Shown piece by piece: positions 8,283 to 16,478 of a stretch of 38,811 nt of DNA; position 1 is the stretch's first letter, and the number at the start of each line of letters is the position of its first letter. This DNA comes from Anaerosphaera multitolerans. Its GTDB lineage: Bacteria; Bacillota; Clostridia; Tissierellales; Peptoniphilaceae. The position numbers and the translations under genes are program-made. The stretch is taken from the NCBI RefSeq assembly GCF_004006535.1, contig NZ_RLIH01000018.1:1-38811 (forward strand), given 5' to 3'. Under the pieces are notes generated by a model that saw only the letters and a list, made by a program, of their open reading frames with translations, was not told the origin of the DNA and did no database searches.

Positions 8283-8990
8283 GTGGTAGTTATTAATGTC
8301 ATAATAAGTATTAGAAATTTAACAAAGGTATACAAAATGGGTTCAGAAAACGTTTTTGCTCTTAATGACATAAACTTAGATATATATAAAGGAGAAATAC
8401 TATGTCTCCTAGGTACTTCAGGTTCAGGTAAGTCCACATTGTTAAATATGATGGCGGGACTTGAAAAACCTACAGAGGGTGAAATTATCGTAGGCAAACT
8501 TCATTTAGAAAAGTTAAATGAAGAAAAAATCACTAAATTCAGACAGTTAAATGTTGGTTTTGTATTCCAATCCTATAATCTCATATCCACATTAAACGCC
8601 TTGGAAAATGTAAGTCTGGGAATGACTTTTAAGGGCATCCCCAGAAAAGTAAGAGATAAGGCAGCTAAGGACATCCTCATTAAAGTGGGACTTGGCGATA
8701 GACTTTACCATAAGCCCAATGAGTTAAGCGGCGGGCAACAACAAAGAGTATCTATTGCACGAGCCTTTGTAGATAAACCTACTTTGGTTTTTGCCGATGA
8801 ACCTACCGGCAACTTAGATACCAATACTTCCTTTGAGATAATGGATCTAATGTGCTCCATGGCAAAAAGGTACAATCAAACTCTCGTAATTGTAACTCAT
8901 GACGTTGAAACCTCTGTCTATGCTGATAGAGTTGTGGAATTAAGAGATGGAAAAATAGTAAAAATCGAAGATTCAAAAGTAAGAATGTAA
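8283..8990 (+). CDS. ABC transporter ATP-binding protein, MacB/LolD type
   Basis: The protein has about 235 residues. It carries Walker A GTSGSGKS, Q-loop FVFQSYNL, signature LSGGQQQRVSIARA, Walker B LVFADEPTGNLD and the switch histidine VTHD. These match the MacB/LolD/FtsE class that powers FtsX-like permeases by mechanotransmission. It is the first gene of a three-gene operon with the CARDB-like protein (13-nt gap) and the permease. The start is uncertain: the GTG at 8283 overlaps the only good Shine-Dalgarno (AGAGAGGTGG); an in-frame ATT at 8292 is ideally spaced; the ATG at 8296 is out of frame and stops after two codons. Homologues would be expected to begin near IISIRNLTKVYKMG. Confidence 0.93.
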   Translation: MVVINVIISIRNLTKVYKMGSENVFALNDINLDIYKGEILCLLGTSGSGKSTLLNMMAGLEKPTEGEIIVGKLHLEKLNEEKITKFRQLNVGFVFQSYNLISTLNALENVSLGMTFKGIPRKVRDKAAKDILIKVGLGDRLYHKPNELSGGQQQRVSIARAFVDKPTLVFADEPTGNLDTNTSFEIMDLMCSMAKRYNQTLVIVTHDVETSVYADRVVELRDGKIVKIEDSKVRM

Positions 8991-9003
8991 ACCGGAGGAA
9001 AAA

Positions 9004-11187
9004 ATGAAAAAGTTTTTATGTATTATCTTTACACTTATATTTTTTATAAGTTCAGTTCCCGTCAGCGCAGGACAACAGAACAAAACCGGTGCTGATTACG
9101 AATTTGCTGTTACAGATACTAAGCTAACTAATAATGACGTTGCTGTTTCAGATATTAAGTTAAACGTATCTGCAACTCAAACTGTAACAGTAAGTGAAGG
9201 TACATCTGCTGCAGTTGATGTAACTATTACAAATAACAGTGATAAAAAAGTAGACAATGTAACTGCACAGGCAGTAATAGAAAATCCTGATAAGGCATAT
9301 ATTGACGGAGACGGCTATATTTATGGCGGTGCAGTTAATATATATGGAGGTTCCAGCGAAAGAGGCTCATTTTCCATAAGAACGGAAAGTGACTTTACTT
9401 CAAAGACCATTCCCATAAAAATTAATTTAAGATACTACTTAAATGGAAAGGTCCAAGATCAAAGCGAAACTATTTACGTAAGAGTTACTGCACCTGAAAA
9501 GCCTGTTAATCCTGCCATTGAAATTTCAAAAGTGGATTCCGTATGGGTAAATAAAGTTGATGCCGGAAAGGAATTCCAAGTACTCTTTGAAGTTAAAAAC
9601 ACCGGCGATGCAGTGGCAAGAAATATAAAAATTTCTATTAACGGTTTGGAAACGGGAAAAATAACCTTGGCAAACGGACTTTCCACAGTTGATATTACAG
9701 CTCTAAGTCCCGGAGATTCTCAATTTGTCTCCTTTAACTTAAAAACGGAGCAATCTGCACCGGGCGGAACCTATATGCTGGATTTAAGCTATAGCTTTAC
9801 AGGCGAGGGAGATAGTACCGTCGATGCCGGTAGAAGTCCAAAGGAGGGCAAGTATCAATTTTCCATGGGCGTTATTAAAGCTCCCATATCCCAGTCGTCT
9901 TTGGAGTTTAAAAATATAACCTTCCCCACTGGAGCTGTCGGAAGAAATCAAAGTGTAAAAATTTCCTTTGACTTGGTTAATACTGGAAAATATACTGCAG
10001 AAAACATTAAGGTTACTGCAAATTCTCAAGATCAAGGAGGACTTGCATCAAAGTCAGTGTCTCAAGTAAACGTTAAACCTTTGGCACCGGGAAAATCAGC
10101 GCACTTTTCCTTTGAATTTATTACTACTCCCGCTGCTGAAACAAAGAATTATCCTGTGGAAATAAAAGCAACCTATACTGATGAGAAAACCACTGAAAGT
10201 TCAAATGAAAACTCTCAAATTGTAGGTGTATTTGTAAAAGCCCCTAAGGAAAAAGACCCTAATGCAAAGGACCAATCACCCGTTCCAAAGCTTATTATTG
10301 AGGAATATTCCTTTGACCCTCAAATAATTGAAGCGGGCAGACCTTTTAAAATGTACCTTAAGCTTTACAATACAAATGCAAATAAAAATGTGAGAAATAT
10401 TAAAATATTCTTAACTTCGGACATTCAGGAATCTGCCACGGGAAACTCACAGGACAGCGCAAATACTTCAGGCCCAAGTCCGTCTTCTACAGCTTCAGTT
10501 TTTACACCTGTGGGAAGTTCCAATACTTTTTATGTAGATAATATAGGTCCGGGAAAGAGAGTTGACAAGGAAATAACCTTAACTACTGTTCCCGACACGG
10601 CTGCTAAAACCTATACAGTAATTGCAAACTTTGAATATGAAGATGCACAGGCCAATAAATATGAAGCCACTGAGCAAATAGGAGTTCCCGTAGTACAACA
10701 GGCAAAGCTTGAAGTGGGAGAAATAGTTCCTCAAAGTGAATTTTCAACGGGTATGGATACTCCTCTTTCCGTTGACTTTTACAACACAGGTAAAGCTACT
10801 CTTTACAACGTAATGGTAAAAATCACAGGTAAGGATTTAAAATTTGATACTCCAACTTATTATAAGGGTAATTTTCAGCCGGGATCCTCTGATCAATTTT
10901 CAGTTAATATAAATCCCGAAAGCCAGGGAAAGAAAAAAATTACCTTGGAGTTTACCTTTGAAGATTCCACCGGTGAAACTCAAAGTATTAAAAGAGATTA
11001 TGAATTTGAAGTAATGGACTTTGAAGGAATGAATTTTGAAGAGGACTTCCCCGTAGATAAGGGCGGAGGATTTCCCTTTATACAAGTAATCGGTGCAGTA
11101 GTATTAATAGGAGCCGGAGTAGGTACCTTTTTATTAATAAGAAAAAGAAAGTCTCAAGATGATGAAGATGAGGATTTGGAATTATAA
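9004..11187 (+). CDS. Membrane-anchored extracellular protein with CARDB/COG1361-like repeats
   Basis: This 727-residue protein has a signal peptide (about 1-22, ending VSAG) and a C-terminal membrane helix (about 690-712) followed by a basic stop-transfer (RKRK) and an acidic tail. In between lie about five immunoglobulin-like domains with the CARDB/alpha-galactosidase-associated pattern: N-T/N-G/S near the start (NTGDAVARNIK, NTGKYTAENIK, NTGKATLYNVM), then L-x-PGxS, then a Y-x-I/L-D/E-x-x-Y/F strand. It is encoded between the ATPase and permease, and its TAA overlaps the permease ATG by 1 nt, so it is very likely part of the transporter. It may act as an outer-face adaptor or substrate receptor (inference). 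Confidence 0.85.
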   Translation: MKKFLCIIFTLIFFISSVPVSAGQQNKTGADYEFAVTDTKLTNNDVAVSDIKLNVSATQTVTVSEGTSAAVDVTITNNSDKKVDNVTAQAVIENPDKAYIDGDGYIYGGAVNIYGGSSERGSFSIRTESDFTSKTIPIKINLRYYLNGKVQDQSETIYVRVTAPEKPVNPAIEISKVDSVWVNKVDAGKEFQVLFEVKNTGDAVARNIKISINGLETGKITLANGLSTVDITALSPGDSQFVSFNLKTEQSAPGGTYMLDLSYSFTGEGDSTVDAGRSPKEGKYQFSMGVIKAPISQSSLEFKNITFPTGAVGRNQSVKISFDLVNTGKYTAENIKVTANSQDQGGLASKSVSQVNVKPLAPGKSAHFSFEFITTPAAETKNYPVEIKATYTDEKTTESSNENSQIVGVFVKAPKEKDPNAKDQSPVPKLIIEEYSFDPQIIEAGRPFKMYLKLYNTNANKNVRNIKIFLTSDIQESATGNSQDSANTSGPSPSSTASVFTPVGSSNTFYVDNIGPGKRVDKEITLTTVPDTAAKTYTVIANFEYEDAQANKYEATEQIGVPVVQQAKLEVGEIVPQSEFSTGMDTPLSVDFYNTGKATLYNVMVKITGKDLKFDTPTYYKGNFQPGSSDQFSVNINPESQGKKKITLEFTFEDSTGETQSIKRDYEFEVMDFEGMNFEEDFPVDKGGGFPFIQVIGAVVLIGAGVGTFLLIRKRKSQDDEDEDLEL

Positions 11188-12545
11188 TGAAAAGCAAAGA
11201 TTTAATAAGTATGGCTCTGAGAAATCTCAACAACCGAAAGTTAAGAACATTTTTAACTGTACTGGGTGTGGTTATCGGCGCAACTTCTATTATAATTATG
11301 CTTTCCATCGGCTTTGGTTTTCAAAAAATAAATCAACAAAGCTATGAGTCCATGGGAGATTTAACAACTTTGGACATGCACTCAGAAAGATTTTTCTATG
11401 ATGAAAGTCCAAGTAGCTCTAAAAAAGAAAAACTCTTAAATGACAGTGCAGTTTCAGAAGTTAAAAAAATTGAACACGTTCAGGCTGTAATGCCCATGTA
11501 CAAAGGTAATGCCACTTTGGAAACCGGTCGTTTTATAAATGGTTATGTGAACATTGTAGCAATTCCCGCTGACGCTATGGGAGAATTTGGCTTTGAAATA
11601 GAAGAAGGACGTCTTTTAAATTCACAGGACAGTACCAGCGGAGGTGTTGTCGTAAGTAACGGAGTTAAGAGAGGTTTTTACAATGAAAAGCAACCCGGCA
11701 TCAGAGCGGAAGATAAAATAGACTTAATGAAGGCTAGAATAGAAATTAAAGATTTTCAAGTTCAGGATTTTTCCAGCGGAGGCTATTATTCAAGTTATAA
11801 CTTTGATGAAAATTTTGAAACAAAACAATATGTGGAAAAATTAAAAGTTGTGGGAGTATTAGTGGACAATCCAAATGATTGGGAAAATTACAATACTGTA
11901 TATATGACCTTGGATTACTTTAAAAAATTTAAAAGAGCTACAGAGACCGCCACTAATACCAAGGGAAAAGACTTAAAAACCTATTCCAACATAAAAGTAA
12001 AAGTTGACGATATGAAAAATGTGGAGGAAGTTCAAGAAACTATAAAATCCATGGGCTACGAAGCCAGTAATATGTATGCGGATATTTTAAAGGAGAGCAA
12101 CAAACAAATAGTAGTTGTACAGGCGGTTTTCGGCGCCATAGGAGCAATAGCCTTTATCGTTGCAGCCATTGGCATAACCAATACTATGATTATGTCCATC
12201 TATGAGAGAACTAAAGAAATTGGAGTTATGAAAGTAATAGGCGCCTCTATTAGGGATATTAAAAAACTCTTCCTTGTTGAATCGGGATTTATAGGTTTCT
12301 TTGGTGGTATTGCCGGAATTATCTTCTCCTTAATCCTGTCCTTTTTAATAAACCACTTCTTTTCAGGTTTTATGATGGGAATGGTGGGACCTGAAGCGGG
12401 ATTTACTCCGAAACTATCCTATATTCCCGTTTGGCTGATTTTTGTCTCTCTCCTATTTTCAACCTTGGTGGGAGTTCTATCAGGCTACCTTCCTGCACGA
12501 AGGGCTATGAAACTCTCCGCCCTAGATGCAATAAGAAGCAAGTAA
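11187..12545 (+). CDS. MacB/FtsX-family ABC permease
   Basis: This 452-residue membrane protein has the MacB topology: an N-terminal helix (about 18-44, LRTFLTVLGVVIGATSIII), a large extracellular domain (about 45-310) and three C-terminal helices (about 315-345, 365-395 and 410-435) that form the FtsX domain. The end (PARRAMKLSALDAIRSK) is typical of MacB-like permeases. Such permeases export peptides, lipoproteins or antibiotics using the matching ATPase. The ATG overlaps the preceding stop codon (TAATG), which indicates translational coupling. Substrate unknown. Confidence 0.92.
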   Translation: MKSKDLISMALRNLNNRKLRTFLTVLGVVIGATSIIIMLSIGFGFQKINQQSYESMGDLTTLDMHSERFFYDESPSSSKKEKLLNDSAVSEVKKIEHVQAVMPMYKGNATLETGRFINGYVNIVAIPADAMGEFGFEIEEGRLLNSQDSTSGGVVVSNGVKRGFYNEKQPGIRAEDKIDLMKARIEIKDFQVQDFSSGGYYSSYNFDENFETKQYVEKLKVVGVLVDNPNDWENYNTVYMTLDYFKKFKRATETATNTKGKDLKTYSNIKVKVDDMKNVEEVQETIKSMGYEASNMYADILKESNKQIVVVQAVFGAIGAIAFIVAAIGITNTMIMSIYERTKEIGVMKVIGASIRDIKKLFLVESGFIGFFGGIAGIIFSLILSFLINHFFSGFMMGMVGPEAGFTPKLSYIPVWLIFVSLLFSTLVGVLSGYLPARRAMKLSALDAIRSK

Positions 12546-12570
12546 AATACTAAAAACTTAAAATAAAAGT

Positions 12571-12602
12571 AGTAGGCATGCAATAACATGTCTACTTTTT
12601 TA
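12571..12602. terminator. Bidirectional terminator between the ABC operon and the DUF6054-like gene
   Basis: A 10-bp stem, AGTAGGCATG/CATGTCTACT (one G-T pair; 12571-12580 with 12587-12596), has T runs on both sides when read from either strand. It serves the plus-strand permease gene and the minus-strand gene ending at 12600. Confidence 0.82.
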
Positions 12603-12935
12603 AGTGTACTTTTTCAAACTTTCCACTAAAGTGCTTAGAAAGGATTCTTCGCTATAGGTATTTACTTTCCAGATTAAAGCTTGACTTCCTCCAGATGCAA
12701 TGGCACTTAAAAACAAATCTTCTCCGCTGCCTATAAGGGTTAAGTTCAAACTCACTCTATTTCCTCCAAAAGCACTGTACCTCTCATATACTCTCACAGC
12801 AATTCTCACCCCATATACACTGTAATCACTTCCACCTTCAAAGGAAGAGGGCATACTCTTATTCATTACAGTATTATGGCAAAACTCCAAAATTTCTTCA
12901 AAGTCTCCCTTTAATTTTTTCTCATATTTGGTCAT
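12600..12935 (-). CDS. Conserved small protein, DUF6054-like
   Basis: This 111-residue cytoplasmic protein has no signal peptide or membrane segment. The pattern KYEKKLKGDFEEIL, GSDYSVYGVRIAVRVYERYS, NRVSLNLTLIGSGEDLFLSAI and SGGSQALIWKVNTYSEESFL fits my memory of the DUF6054 family, whose role is unknown; this was not checked against a database. It starts only about 14 nt after the rplA terminator and has a weak ribosome binding site (GGATG), so it may be expressed by read-through from rplKA. Confidence 0.75.
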   Translation of the reverse strand: MTKYEKKLKGDFEEILEFCHNTVMNKSMPSSFEGGSDYSVYGVRIAVRVYERYSAFGGNRVSLNLTLIGSGEDLFLSAIASGGSQALIWKVNTYSEESFLSTLVESLKKYT

Positions 12936-12948
12936 AATTTACATCCAT

Positions 12949-12975
12949 AAAAAAAGAAGTGGATTTCTCCACTTC
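12949..12975 (-). terminator. Terminator of rplK-rplA
   Basis: An 8-bp perfect stem, GAAGTGGA/TCCACTTC (12956-12963 with 12968-12975), with a 4-nt loop is followed on the minus strand by seven T. It lies 11 nt after the rplA stop codon and ends the rpmG-secE-nusG-rplK-rplA unit. Confidence 0.9.
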
Positions 12976-12985
12976 ACAGGTGTTT

Positions 12986-13687
12986 TTATTGTTCCATTAA
13001 CTTTTGACCGTTTATTCTAATTCCAGGGCCCATTGTTGTTGCAAGTGTAACACTCTTTAAATAACGTCCTTTAGCTGATGCAGGCTTTGCCTTTATAATA
13101 GCTGAAACTAAAGTTTTAAAATTGTCTTGTAACTTTTCAGTTCCAAAAGATACCTTTCCAATCGGTACGTTGATTATAGCAGCCTTATCTACTCTATATT
13201 CAACTTTACCCGCCTTAGTTTCCTCTACCGCTTTACCTACTTCAAAAGTTACTGTACCTGACTTAGGGTTTGGCATTAATCCCTTTGGTCCTAAAACTCT
13301 ACCGATTTTACCAACTACACCCATCATATCAGGTGTTGCAATCATTACATCAAAGTCAAACCAATTTTCTGTTTGGATTTTTTCAACATACTCTTCTCCA
13401 CCTGCATAATCAGCTCCTGCATCTAATGCTTCCTGAATTTTATCTGCTTTTGCAAGTACGAGAACTTTTTTAGTCTTACCTGTTCCATGTGGAAGTACTA
13501 CAGTACCTCTAACTTGTTGGTCTGCATGTCTTGGGTCTACTCCAAGTCTTACTGCAAGTTCAACTGTTGAGTCAAACTTCGTAGTTGATGTCTTTTGAAC
13601 TAACTCAATAGCTTCATCGGCATCATATAATTTATTTCTATCTATAAGCTTTGCGCTTTCAATATATTTTTTACCTCTTTTTGGCAT
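12986..13687 (-). CDS. rplA: Ribosomal protein uL1
   Basis: This 233-residue protein binds 23S rRNA at the L1 stalk and assists release of the E-site tRNA; it is also a known translational repressor of its own operon in other bacteria. It has the family pattern: [42 protein letters not shown], and the signature [21 protein letters not shown]. The length is normal. The ATG follows AAGGAGG. A hairpin leader that closely resembles the rplK leader lies just upstream and overlaps the rplK stop codon. Confidence 0.98.
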   Translation of the reverse strand: MPKRGKKYIESAKLIDRNKLYDADEAIELVQKTSTTKFDSTVELAVRLGVDPRHADQQVRGTVVLPHGTGKTKKVLVLAKADKIQEALDAGADYAGGEEYVEKIQTENWFDFDVMIATPDMMGVVGKIGRVLGPKGLMPNPKSGTVTFEVGKAVEETKAGKVEYRVDKAAIINVPIGKVSFGTEKLQDNFKTLVSAIIKAKPASAKGRYLKSVTLATTMGPGIRINGQKLMEQ

Positions 13688-13700
13688 TAAAATCCCTCCT

Positions 13701-13728
13701 TGTGGTATTAACGGAAATTTCCTCCCAC
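13701..13728 (-). promoter_or_regulatory. Hairpin leader before rplA, candidate L1 site
   Basis: In minus sense, GTGG (13725-13728) pairs with CCAC (13702-13705) around an inner palindrome GGAAATTTCC (13713-13722). The hairpin is followed at once by the AAGGAGG of rplA. The outer arms and the CCACAAGGAGG stretch recur in front of rplK. Repression by L1 is known for this operon in other bacteria, but the assignment here is inference. Confidence 0.45.
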
Positions 13729-14153
13729 TATCCTTCTACTTCTACACCCATGCTTCTGGCTGTTCCAGAAACCATTCTTACAGCAGCTTCAAGACTTCCA
13801 GCATTTAAGTCCTGCATTTTTAATTTAGCTATTTCTTCTATTTGAGCCTTTGAAATTTTTCCAACTTTTTTCTTATTAGGCTCTCCACTTCCTGTATTTA
13901 AGTTTATAGCTTTTTTAATTAACACAGCTGCAGGTGGTGTTTTAGTAATGAATGAAAATGATCTGTCTTGGTATACAGTTAATACAACAGGAATTATAAG
14001 ACCTGCTTGGTCTTGAGTCTTTGCGTTAAATTCCTTTGTAAACTGCATAATATTTACACCGTGAGGTCCTAGAGCGGTACCTACTGGTGGCGCTGGTGTT
14101 GCCTTACCAGCTGGAATTTGTAATTTTACTATAGCTATTACTTTCTTTGCCAT
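13728..14153 (-). CDS. rplK: Ribosomal protein uL11
   Basis: This 141-residue protein of the large-subunit GTPase-associated centre binds 23S rRNA with L10. It begins [20 protein letters not shown] and has [26 protein letters not shown]. It ends with the C-terminal RNA-binding domain pattern ([12 protein letters not shown]). The frame is open 22 codons further upstream, but the ATG at 14153 has a GGAGG 7 nt before it and gives the standard N-terminus, so that start is used. It lies between nusG and rplA in the usual order. Confidence 0.98.
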   Translation of the reverse strand: MAKKVIAIVKLQIPAGKATPAPPVGTALGPHGVNIMQFTKEFNAKTQDQAGLIIPVVLTVYQDRSFSFITKTPPAAVLIKKAINLNTGSGEPNKKKVGKISKAQIEEIAKLKMQDLNAGSLEAAVRMVSGTARSMGVEVEG

Positions 14154-14160
14154 TTTTTTC

Positions 14161-14194
14161 CTCCTTGTGGTTTGAGCGGGAATATCCCTCCCAC
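14161..14194 (-). promoter_or_regulatory. Hairpin leader before rplK, similar to the rplA leader
   Basis: In minus sense, GTGG (14191-14194) pairs with CCAC (14167-14170), and an inner GGGA/TCCC stem (14078-range equivalent at 14178-14188) lies between. CCACAAGGAGG follows and leads into the rplK start. The same layout precedes rplA, which suggests a shared regulator such as L1 (inference). Confidence 0.45.
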
Positions 14195-14228
14195 TTTGTG
14201 AAGACTGAGGTAAACTCATCTTCCCATG

Positions 14229-14777
14229 TTACTGTTTCATAATTTGATTAAAATCCAATTCAACTAAAGTGTCACGTCCAAACATGGATATAGTAACTTT
14301 TACTTTTCGCTTATCATAGTTAAAGGAATCTACTTTACCTACAAAATCATTAAAAGGTCCGCTTATTACTTTTACAGTTTCCCCGATTTCATATTCATCA
14401 AAACTATCCTCTTCACTATTTACTCCAAGTACTCTTACTTCCTCATCGGACAATGGCACTGGCTTTGATCCCGGGCCTACAAATCCTGTAACTCCTCTTG
14501 TATTTCTAACAAGGTACCAGGATTCATCATTCATTATCATCTTAACAAGTACATAGCTTGGGAACATCTTTCTCTCTTTTACTTTCGTAACGCCTTCTTT
14601 GTTTTCAACGTACTCCTCAATGGGTACTTGAATGTCAAAGATCAAGTCCTGCATTCCCCTATTTGCTACCATGGCCTCCATATTGGCCTTTACCTTGTTC
14701 TCATGTCCTGAATAGGTGTGAATCACATACCATTTTGCTTCCTTTTCCCTATCTTCTAAAATTATTTGTTCATCCAC
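14229..14777 (-). CDS. nusG: Transcription termination/antitermination factor NusG
   Basis: This 182-residue protein binds RNA polymerase and couples it to Rho, to S10 or to pausing signals. It has the NGN domain (WYVIHTYSGHENKVKANME, FPSYVLVKMIMND, VRNTRGVTGFVGPGSKPVPL) and a C-terminal KOW domain (GETVKVISGPFNDFVGKVDSF). The start is GTG, 5-6 nt after AAGGGTG; an overlapping ATG is out of frame. It lies between secE and rplK, as usual. Confidence 0.97.
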   Translation of the reverse strand: MDEQIILEDREKEAKWYVIHTYSGHENKVKANMEAMVANRGMQDLIFDIQVPIEEYVENKEGVTKVKERKMFPSYVLVKMIMNDESWYLVRNTRGVTGFVGPGSKPVPLSDEEVRVLGVNSEEDSFDEYEIGETVKVISGPFNDFVGKVDSFNYDKRKVKVTISMFGRDTLVELDFNQIMKQ

Positions 14778-14787
14778 ATTATCACCC

Positions 14788-15006
14788 TTATCCGTAAATA
14801 AGTTTTAAAGCGAACATAACAATTTTATCGAATACAGCTAGTAAAAGTGCAAATAATATACACGCTACAATTACAATAAGTGTGTAATTTAAAACTTGTT
14901 TTTTAGTTGGCCATACAACTTTTTTGAATTCAGATTTTACTCCTCTGAAGTATTTAGATATACTTTTCTTATCTTCAGCTTTCTTTACAGAATCCTTTGC
15001 TGCCAA
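14788..15006 (-). CDS. secE: Preprotein translocase subunit SecE
   Basis: This 72-residue protein is the essential small subunit of the SecYEG channel. It has a charged N-terminus, the conserved amphipathic segment SEFKKVVWPTKKQVLNYT and a single membrane helix at about 43-66. It starts at TTG, 8 nt after GAGGAGG. It lies between rpmG and nusG, the common order in Firmicutes. Confidence 0.95.
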   Translation of the reverse strand: MAAKDSVKKAEDKKSISKYFRGVKSEFKKVVWPTKKQVLNYTLIVIVACILFALLLAVFDKIVMFALKLIYG

Positions 15007-15025
15007 TATACTTCCTCCTCTTAAA

Positions 15026-15175
15026 TTACTTTGTTTCCTTATGAATTGTGTGTTTCTTACAGAATTTACAATACTTATTTAGTTCCAATCTTTCTGTCGT
15101 GTTCTTTTTATTTTTAAAAGTATTGTAATTTCTTTGTTTGCACACTGTGCATTCTAAAACTACTTTATCGGCCAT
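15026..15175 (-). CDS. rpmG: Ribosomal protein bL33, zinc-binding (C+) form
   Basis: A short 49-residue frame from ATG at 15175 to TAA at 15026. The protein starts [20 protein letters not shown] and ends [16 protein letters not shown]. Four cysteines in two CxxC pairs mark the zinc-binding form. AGGAGGTG lies upstream. It is the first gene of the rpmG-secE-nusG-rplK-rplA series. Confidence 0.95.
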   Translation of the reverse strand: MADKVVLECTVCKQRNYNTFKNKKNTTERLELNKYCKFCKKHTIHKETK

Positions 15176-15250
15176 AAAAACACCTCCTATAAAAAAAGGA
15201 CTTTTCCTTATTTTTAGTCACAATGACCCTATATTAAAATTTACCTAAAT

Positions 15251-15279
15251 AGATTATCACAATCAGCTTAATTTGTAAA
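15251..15279 (-). promoter_or_regulatory. Promoter of the rpmG-secE-nusG-rplKA unit
   Basis: On the minus strand TTTACA (15274-15279) and TAATCT (15251-15256) are separated by exactly 17 nt. A short hairpin (AAGGA/TCCTT with a T run, about 15192-15209) lies between the promoter and the rpmG ribosome binding site and could act as a weak attenuator. No tRNA gene is present here. Confidence 0.75.
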
Positions 15280-15293
15280 GGCTTTTTAACTTC

Positions 15294-16361
15294 TTAATTT
15301 GTCTCAAGTGTTGTCAATAGGTAGTTTATGAAATATTTTACAAAGCTGACATCTTCATAAATAATTAAAGTTTCCTTTAAAATATTCCAAAACTCCTCTC
15401 TGTCCTTGTACTGATAGAGTACATCTTCCGAAACTTTAAACAAATGCTTTGAAACCTCTTCAAATTCCCACTTGTTTAAACTTGCCAACTCCTCATAGAC
15501 AAAGTCCGTATTAATTCCGAGAGATTCATAGAATAAATAGTTGTAATTAAATTTAGCATCTTCATCAAATTTAAAGCTTAAATTCAATTCCTTAACCTCC
15601 TCCGACTTTACGGTAAAGGGATTGATTTCAAGAGCATGTCTTGTAATATTTAAAAGCTCAGTTAGTATTATATCCTCCTTAAAGTAAATTAAAACTCTTA
15701 CAGCAGGTTCTATAACCTCCCTTAAGGTAAATAAATCCACACTTGGAAAGCCCAATTTATCTATGTCTTTTTTCCCCTCAATAACATCTATAAATCTACT
15801 GTGCTCTTTTAAAAGTTCATAAATATTCATTTTTTCATAGACTTTGACTTTTAAAAAGTTTATATACTCCTTTGAAACAACTTTTAATTCATAATCCATA
15901 AAATTGTCCACTTTAAAATCATATATATTTTTTATTAAACTCTTTATATCATCTTCATAGTCCACCTTGCCGTTATACTTACAATTATAGAGATTTTTCT
16001 TTAAGGTTCCCAAAATTCTATTTTTAAATATATTGGAACTTACATCACTTTTAAATTCAAACTTCTTATAAATACTTAAAAGCTCCTTAAAATTTAAAGC
16101 ACTTAATTTTATATTTTTAAAGTCTATTAAGTCCTTCTTATCAATTTCAGATTGTCTTATATTGTAAATTTCACTTTTATTTACAGGTATGGCCAAATCC
16201 TTTAAAATTTGGGGATTTTCTCTTAATTCAAATATGTCCTTACTATGCACAAAAATGAAATTGTTGTCTTCATCTATGGCTAAAACCAAGTAATCCGCAC
16301 AACTTACTTTTAAAGCTGCCTTTGGAACGTACTTTTTGCCATTGTTAATTATTTCAAACAT
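15294..16361 (-). CDS. Hypothetical protein, predicted cytoplasmic
   Basis: I do not recognise this family. The protein has 355 residues from the ATG at 16361, which has GAAGGTG about 7 nt upstream; a TTG eight codons earlier lacks a site. It is rich in Lys, Glu, Phe, Leu and Tyr. It has no signal peptide or membrane segment and appears largely helical. The first 60 residues (MFEIINNGKKYVPKAAL, YLVLAIDEDNNFIFVH) may form a small beta domain, and the rest resembles a helical repeat. It is transcribed away from the gene at 16479, with both starts in one 117-bp AT-rich gap. Confidence 0.75.
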   Translation of the reverse strand: MFEIINNGKKYVPKAALKVSCADYLVLAIDEDNNFIFVHSKDIFELRENPQILKDLAIPVNKSEIYNIRQSEIDKKDLIDFKNIKLSALNFKELLSIYKKFEFKSDVSSNIFKNRILGTLKKNLYNCKYNGKVDYEDDIKSLIKNIYDFKVDNFMDYELKVVSKEYINFLKVKVYEKMNIYELLKEHSRFIDVIEGKKDIDKLGFPSVDLFTLREVIEPAVRVLIYFKEDIILTELLNITRHALEINPFTVKSEEVKELNLSFKFDEDAKFNYNYLFYESLGINTDFVYEELASLNKWEFEEVSKHLFKVSEDVLYQYKDREEFWNILKETLIIYEDVSFVKYFINYLLTTLETN

Positions 16362-16416
16362 AATTTTCACCTTCTTTAAGACCAAGTCTTAAACCATTTT
16401 AAATAATTCCACAGAA

Positions 16417-16434
16417 TGATATAATTATTATAAT
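16417..16434 (+). promoter_or_regulatory. Promoter region of the anchored protein at 16479
   Basis: TGATATAAT (16417-16425) is an extended -10 element, and a second TATAAT lies at 16429-16434. No consensus -35 box is evident. The start codon lies about 45-55 nt downstream. Confidence 0.5.
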
Positions 16435-16478
16435 ACTTTACCATATATTAATTATAACTTAAATACAAAGGAGATAAT

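Noticed and set aside
15181-15293. tRNA-Trp before secE, as in many Firmicutes
   Set aside because: No cloverleaf or T-loop sequence is present; only a promoter, a small hairpin and the rpmG ribosome binding site.
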